64,000 nt of DNA, taken from positions 71,531,884-71,595,883 of the forward strand of contig CM055094.1 in NCBI GenBank assembly GCA_029204225.1. The letters run 5' to 3'. A program made the position numbers and the translations under genes. The first letter of the stretch is position 1. Every line of letters begins with the position of its first letter. Below, one piece after another: positions 58,085 through 64,000 of this stretch. The notes beneath the pieces were generated by a model. The model searched no databases. It saw nothing but the letters and a program-made list of their open reading frames with translations, and was not told the DNA's origin. Origin of the DNA: Diphasiastrum complanatum (Eukaryota > Streptophyta > Lycopodiopsida > Lycopodiales > Lycopodiaceae).

Positions 58085-60492
58085 AAATGATATGTCAAAT
58101 AAATGTAAAAGTTTCAAAGTGACGATGTCAATGGTACCACCCTCTACATCAAATAAATGTAAAAGCTCTAAAGTGATGATGTCAATGATATTAGCCAGCC
58201 ATAAAATTGGAAATGTACACATGTCTCAAGCAGTTTGTAAAGACCAAGAATCTGTTGAAAAAGAGTTGGACATGGCATGACAACCTCCCAAGCTAGTCAT
58301 CTAGACTATGAATGCTTAATAACAACAACATAAACAAGTGGATATGTCGGATAGGGAACCCAATGGACACATAAGACTCATGAATGTAGATCGCCATCCT
58401 CAAGAACTAGATTCACAACATAGAATAGATAGCATTACTAATAGCACCACATGAAGCATCTCAAATAACTTAGATTAATGACTAACATTGTATAGACAAG
58501 ATGGATTGTATTGACCTAGGAACTCTTGTAGAACTAACATTGGCATGTATGCCAATCACCATAGGATGTAAATCTTTGACTAAATCGTAAGAACATTACA
58601 TATCTATGAACTAACTAGAGGAAGGAAATTATGAGCATGATAGATGTGTCTCATCACACAAAATGTGAACCTCAATGAAAGAATACTCACATGATTGCTT
58701 TGAAGGTGCATTCTCTAGTGTTTGAGTTTCATCCATAGCATTTGGAACAATATCAAGAATGGCGAAAGACCGTTGAAAATAGATCATCCAAGCACAGATT
58801 GTTGGTTGCTCCGTCCATGAGATGCATTATTTGAGCCTCCCAATTACGCCGTCATTTTTTGTTGTAATTGTTATTTGTATTGTGCTTCAATGAAATATAG
58901 CAATATCTATGTACTACGTAGATGAATGCATGTTGTGATTGAATGCACTTTCATTGTTGTTTGGTCGCGCTTGTATACTCAACATGATCAGAACATGGAC
59001 GTCTACGAATCCTCAGTTTCTGATCAGACGAGGTTGTCTTTGATGCTTGAGGAACTCGCGATATCATACTACTCTTCCATTTATTTCAAAACTATACTTC
59101 ACGTTGAATCTGATTTCAGTAGTACCACACACAAACAGTCTCCAATCTCTTCGGTGGACTGTACTCTTGTTTTTAGAGTATGAATGAATTTTAAGATCAT
59201 GTTGGGCAATCATAATGCATAAAGCTTTGATTATCTTTAGCATAAGCTGTCTATTAGAATGTTTTTGCACCTAGCGGTTGATTAGAATGGGAGAGCTATT
59301 CCAAAATATTCCTGCTCTCTTCTCCATTCTCGTTCTTCCTATCTCCCTTGCCCCATCAATTGCTACATAGATGAATCACATTTTCCATTTCCTTCTACCC
59401 ATAGTCCTTCACAAGTCTACACCACAATCATAGATTTGACGATTTATGCCTCTCAAGCAATGATTTATCTTATACTCACAAAATATTCAATCCCACTTCA
59501 CCTCTCCCATACAAGATTTTTAGCAGAAAGTATTATAAGGAACACAACTAATATTCCAATTTCATAATTAGACATTGGAAGATGAAGAATGGAGATCTCA
59601 TTATCACAATTTTCATTTTTGTATTTGTAAACAACAAATGCAATGTACTGTCATCTTATGAAACTGCTTACTGATGAATTCATGGATGTGAGTATTTTCA
59701 TTGCACCTTCTTTTATTAGGTGGATGAATGAAGCTCTTACTACCACATAAAAAACTTTTCATGAAATGGCCTTCATCTAGCCTCCAACATGTGATTTCCA
59801 TCCCAACAAGTCGACATGCAACTATGCATACCTAACCAAATTGGATCACCCTTCATCTTCTTATCAAATTCCATACTCGATCGCTCCCATGTTTCATCCC
59901 ACGATGACTTTGCATAGCCCATAAACAGAATCAACCCTCCTTCGAAGGTACAAATTGAATCTCCTTTTTCCATGAAATACCCCTCATCTCCACACCATGC
60001 TACACACAAAATAAACATTGAAACAATCTACTTGAGATATGAGTTTACGAAACATAGCATATCTTTTTGTGGCTGGCTAGTAGCTTATTAGATCCCCACT
60101 TTACAAGGACAATATGGTGAAGGAATTAAAGCCAAAAAAAGCACTGATCTACAAAGCTATCAGATTGATTTGATCCTTGGCTATTAAAAAGAACCAAGAA
60201 CCTCACAATATTTATAATCGTTAGCTATTAGTATTAGAGGAAACAATGTGATTTTTCTATGGAGTTTCTGAGGTTACGGGTAGAAGAACCTTCCTCTCTA
60301 CACCAAGAGGAGAGTTTTGTTGATTCCGTGGATGAGGAACCTAGTCTATGTCGGAGTGAAGTAAGCTTCATTTTCTATTTTAGAGTCTAAAGTACCTATA
60401 GAAAAGGGTGCAATAGTAAGAGCTACAACTCAATTTATCATAAGCACTATCTTTTTTGTTCTTTTAAAGAATCATGACTAGCTAATAATTTT
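58085..60492 (-). repeat. Block Y, copy 2 (inverted)
   Basis: Inverted homologue of 19490-22440 without the 390-bp insert. A 58-bp segment around AAATAAATGTAAAAG occurs twice in tandem at 58095-58190. Directly adjoins the copia family F LTR fragment, as Y copy 1 lies downstream of a family F element. Confidence 0.75.
59773..60018 (-). CDS. Conserved short ORF of unknown function in block Y, copy 2
   Basis: 81 codons, same frame as 19973-20218 with only a couple of substitutions (for example TFEGG for TIEGG). See copy 1; coding status unproven. Confidence 0.3.
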   Translation of the reverse strand: MFILCVAWCGDEGYFMEKGDSICTFEGGLILFMGYAKSSWDETWERSSMEFDKKMKGDPIWLGMHSCMSTCWDGNHMLEAR

Positions 60493-60593
60493 GCAGACTG
60501 TATAAAAACACGGGAAAATCCGCAGAACTGGATAAACAATGGATGAAGATTAAAACCGATTAGTCGATTAGTAAGAAGGCGAATAATCCAACA
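60493..60593 (-). repeat. Truncated LTR of copia family F
   Basis: In element orientation begins TGGATTATTCGCC after the polypurine tract AAGAGGGAG and matches the first ~100 bp of 17093-17843. It then joins block Y at a point (TGCAAAATTATTAGC) lying about 2.3 kb further on in copy 1, so this copy has a deletion. Confidence 0.75.
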
Positions 60594-60600
60594 CTCCCTC

Positions 60601-63231
60601 TTAATCTGAATCCTTGAATGCCTGGACCTTCAAAATTAGTTCTACATAGAATCTTCTGTGTGAATCCAAACTTAATGCTTTGGTAAAAACATCTACTATC
60701 ATATCTTGCATTTTACAGTACTGCAATCTGACCTCTTTGTTGAGAACTTTGCTGCTGACGAAATGATACTTCAGTTCAATGTGCTTACTCCTAGAATGAA
60801 ATCTAGGGTTGGTTGATAAAACAATGGCACTTTGATTTTCACAAAATAATGTCGTCGAAGCATATTGATTCAGACCAATATCGGAGAGTAAGTTCCTCAA
60901 ACAAATTGCTTCCTTTGTAGCTTGAGAGGCTGCGATATACTCCGATTCAATGGAAGATAGAGCTATTGCAGATTTCTTGTGACTGTTCCAAGAAATTGAA
61001 CATTGTTGAGGAAGAATGTAAATCTAAAAGTGGATTTACGAGTGTCTACATCTCCTGCCCAACTTGCATATGTGTAACCACTGAGTAAATTGAGTTTGTA
61101 ATTGCCAACTGTTCCATAACAAATGCAAAAGTCCATAGTAGCTCGAAGATATCTCATGACTATGATAAGAGCCTTCCAATGTGTTATACCAGGATTAGTC
61201 ATAAACTGACTGAGAGAGCTGACTGCAAAAGCTATGTCTGGCCTAGTACAGATCATGGCGTACATAAGAGATCCTATAATAGAATGGTAAGGATAATCAC
61301 GCATCTGCTACTTCTCGTAAATTGTTTGGGGACACTGGTCCTGTGACAATTTGAGGCCTGGTTCCATTTGTGAGAGATCTAACTTGCAATTCATGAGATT
61401 ATATTTGACTAACATGTTGTAGATGTACCTCTGTTGTGTAATGTAGACCAACTTTTATTTTTTGTCTCTGTGGATTTGTATACCAAGGCATAAATGAGCT
61501 TCGCCCAAATCAGTCATGTCAAATTCGGAAGATAGCATTGTCTTGGCCTCTTTTATCAAATTGGTACTGTTGCTGAAAAGCAATGTATCATCCACGTATA
61601 AAGTGATAATGATAAAAGATTGCTGCACTGATTTGAAGTAAACTTGTGAATCTGAAGAGCTAGGTGTGTAGCCATGATCAGTAAGGAAAGTATTGATCCT
61701 TTGAAACCATGCTCAAGCAGATTGCTTCAAGCCATAAAGTGCCTTATGGAGTTTACACACATGGTTGTGTTTACCCTCGATAATATAACCTTCGCTGTTG
61801 CACCATGTAAAATGTCTTCTTCGATAACTCCATTGAGATATGATGTTTGTACATCCATTTGATACATTTCTAAATCTGCTGTTGTGGCAAATGATAGCAA
61901 AAGTCGAATAGAAGAATGCTTGAGTACTGGACTAAATGTCTCAGTGTAATCGGGTGTAATCGGCATTGTATCAGCTATGTTTCTGCTAGCAGGTAATTTG
62001 ACAATCGTCCATGTCTGGTTCTTGATAAGAGATGAATATTCTTTATCCATAGCTTCTTTACGGAGATCTGAATCAGGCTGACTGAGTGCCTCTTGGACAG
62101 ATGTCGGTTCCTAAACAAGATAGGCTGCAGACACGTCGATATACCTCTCAGGTGGTTTGCTAGTCCTTGATGATCTTCTGGGTAATACATGAAGTTGATT
62201 ATTTCCATCATGTTGTAGTTGCTAATTTGCAACATCATCATCTTCTGATTCGTCATTGATTTGTTGTTCGTCAAAAGTAGAAGAGCTTGGACCTTCAATG
62301 GGAATAGTCGACTGAGAAACTGGAAAGTTCAATGCGTCAGGAGAATCTGACAGGTCGGCTACATGGGGACTGCCCTTTCTTTTCAGGTCTTGAAACTGAT
62401 CTTCGATGAAGATGACATCCCGGCTTGTGAATATCTTCGACTCGATGGGATTGAACAACTTGTAGGCTTGATCTGAAGTAGTGCAGCTGATGAAAACACA
62501 TTTGATACTCTGGAAGTCGAGCTTCTTACTGAGATCATGAGGTATCTGCGCAAAAATAGTACATCCAAAAATTCATAAGTTTGATAAAGAAGGTTTGGTA
62601 CTTGTCCAAACTTCGAATTGTGTTTTGTTTGAGAGGCCTTTAGTAGGACATTTGTTTTGAATATAGGTTGTTGTTGAAATAGCTTTAGCCCAGCTGTTCT
62701 TCTGGAGAATTCGTCAATAAAGGCAATGAAATACTTTGCATCTAGCAATGAAAGAGTTTGGATAGGTCCACATATATCTATCAATTGTGCACCAGCTGCT
62801 TCCAACTGGCGACCAATTTTCTTGATCTTCTCTATGTGATCTCGCATTGACTCCCCCTCGATCATCTTTGCGCCTGCCAACTGTCTCTGAAGCATAAGAA
62901 TGCTCGAGAATCCTTTGGCTTGATAGCTCGTTTGCAGCGTGTCCCAAACTCCCTTGGCTGACTCCAGGTCTCTAATGTGAGAGATGGCCGCATCTCCTAA
63001 TGACATTTAGATCATCATGTGTGCTTTCGCCTCCCGCACCCTTAACAACTCGGCCTGCGCTTCGCTCTTGAAGCGTCCTTCTTGATCCATCTCGATACCC
63101 TCCGTTCCTGCAACCACGCCCCACAAGCTTTTCTCCTTTGACAATATTTTCATCTTCCAACTCCATGAGGCGTAGTTCTCCTCTTCCAGCCGATCCACCA
63201 TCTTTATCTCCATGGTTCCATCCGACGCCAT
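60601..63231 (-). pseudogene. Ty1/copia family F element, copy 2, broken
   Basis: Minus-strand pieces in order: gag start MASDGTMEIKMVDRLEEENY (63231); gag with AGAKMIEGESMRDHIEKIKK (about 62850); integrase edge YFIAFIDEFSRR; KIFTSRDVIFIED before RT (62420); RT WTIVKLPASRNI, YTETFSPVLKHSSIRLLLSF and MYQMDVQTSYLNGVIEEDI (61850-62010); a YVDD-like site near 61590; IIGSLMYAMICTRPDIAFAV (61200-61300); RNase H with MRNLLSDIGLNQYASTTLFC, FCENQSAIVLS and VDVFTKALSLDS. Stops, frameshifts and deletions (protease and most of integrase missing) make it non-functional. Confidence 0.9.
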
Positions 63232-64000
63232 TCTGGATCCTTCTCAACTACAATCGTTCTCCTTGATTCTGGATGCGACGCTGAATCCGCTAACACGAGC
63301 TGCTTCGCGTCAAGCGAAGATGATTATGTCCTGAGTGCAAATCGTTAACACGAATCCTTTGATCCTTTCACGTGTGTGGGCCCATAACATTTGATAGATT
63401 AATCACAGTTATGCATGCTAGGATCCGATTAACAATTATCAGCAATCAGAGCAATCAGAACGTAAGCATAACACAATCATCCATCTATAATCAAGAACAC
63501 AATGACAAAGACAAGATCATTCCCAAAGACGTGTCAATTCATTTGCATACTATGTACATATATCCGCGTGTGTGTATCACACTCCAAGATCCCAAAAATG
63601 ACTATGCCTAAGTGTCACTAAATAACGACTAAATGCCACACCCTTCATGCCAAGATGAAGGCATTCTGATGACTAGAATTGGCTATAGTGCATACACATT
63701 GATGGGTGCATGACTCCCATCATGCACCCGGTGCTCGATGCCCAACATCAAGCACCTAATGTCATGCACCATCACTTTGCATGCAATGAAGAGCTTTCCT
63801 ACCAGGAGGAGACCAATGCTCATGTTCAAAAGCAGGAACATAAAGAGAAGGAGACCAAGGGTATCAGAAGTACAGGACCCTACAATGCTAAGTTAGTTTG
63901 TGATCCTTGTCCGTCTTCAATGCACTGAAGTGGGTTGGCTGGGAAACTGCACTTGACAACCTGTGGGCAGAAAGAAGAAGGGGGTCACACCAAATTGTCC
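63232..64000 (+). repeat. Inverted copy of 37216-38113 (copia leader plus zinc-finger-like ORF, copy 2)
   Basis: Upstream of the copia gag start, and homologous in reverse to 37.2-38.1 kb. Holds the second zinc-finger-like ORF from 63710 (MHPVLDAQHQAPNVMHHHFA), in which indels after CDPC end the frame at 63928 while the DNA of the finger (GGCTGGGAAACTGCACTTG) continues. No LTR or primer-binding site lies between ORF and gag, so this is not a normal copia 5' end. Runs off the window edge. Confidence 0.7.

Overview
The window is nuclear DNA of a land plant and consists mostly of transposable elements. Evidence: complete and broken Ty3/gypsy chromovirus and Ty1/copia elements primed by initiator tRNA-Met, a MITE, a hAT remnant, long CT/AG and TA microsatellites, and one intron-containing gene with an AP2 domain, a plant transcription-factor fold. 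I cannot assign the lineage below land plant. There are no bacterial-style operons and no CRISPR array.

Layout. (1) 1-7.3 kb: dispersed repeat 'R' interrupted by chromovirus element A (214-6403, minus strand, intact 1160-aa protease-RT-RNase H-integrase-chromodomain ORF but no gag), a 378-bp MITE and a short tRNA-derived retroposon. (2) 7.3-24.5 kb: decayed copia and gypsy fragments, more R, and a block 'Y'. (3) 24.6-27.2 kb: a 62-bp x 4 minisatellite followed by the only convincing host gene, an eight-exon gene for a ~216-aa protein with one AP2 domain. (4) 27.7-33.6 kb: a full-length, apparently intact copia element D (653-bp LTRs that look identical, 1316-aa polyprotein, 5-bp target duplication), nested in block 'X', whose uninterrupted copy lies at 13.3-14.5 kb. 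(5) 34.6-42.6 kb: an older copia relative, a zinc-finger-like ORF, a 1.39-kb tandem duplication built from a gypsy LTR and a piece of copia gag, and a gypsy gag remnant. (6) 42.6-47.0 kb: element B, same LTR family as A, which encodes gag and protease but no RT or integrase. (7) 47-64 kb: a hAT remnant, more R, a 378-bp miniature LTR element (52968-53345), gypsy gag remnant copy 3, and inverted copies of Y, of a copia element and of the zinc-finger-like ORF.

Most notable: the 52968-53345 element has two 153-bp TG...CA LTRs, an initiator-Met primer-binding site, a polypurine tract and a TCTCT target duplication, and each LTR carries a 72-nt tRNA-like sequence with Pol III A and B boxes and a downstream T4 run. 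This parallels Cassandra elements, which carry 5S rRNA in their LTRs, but with a tRNA module. Second is the A/B pair: closely related LTRs and leaders but complementary coding content (pol without gag, gag-protease without pol). Third is the AP2 gene, which looks like the first AP2 repeat and linker of a two-repeat AP2/ANT-type protein with an unrelated C-terminus.

Many blocks occur two to four times in direct or inverted orientation within 64 kb, so both transposition and local segmental duplication have shaped the locus. Coordinates of decayed elements and of repeat-block ends are approximate because they come from reading by eye.
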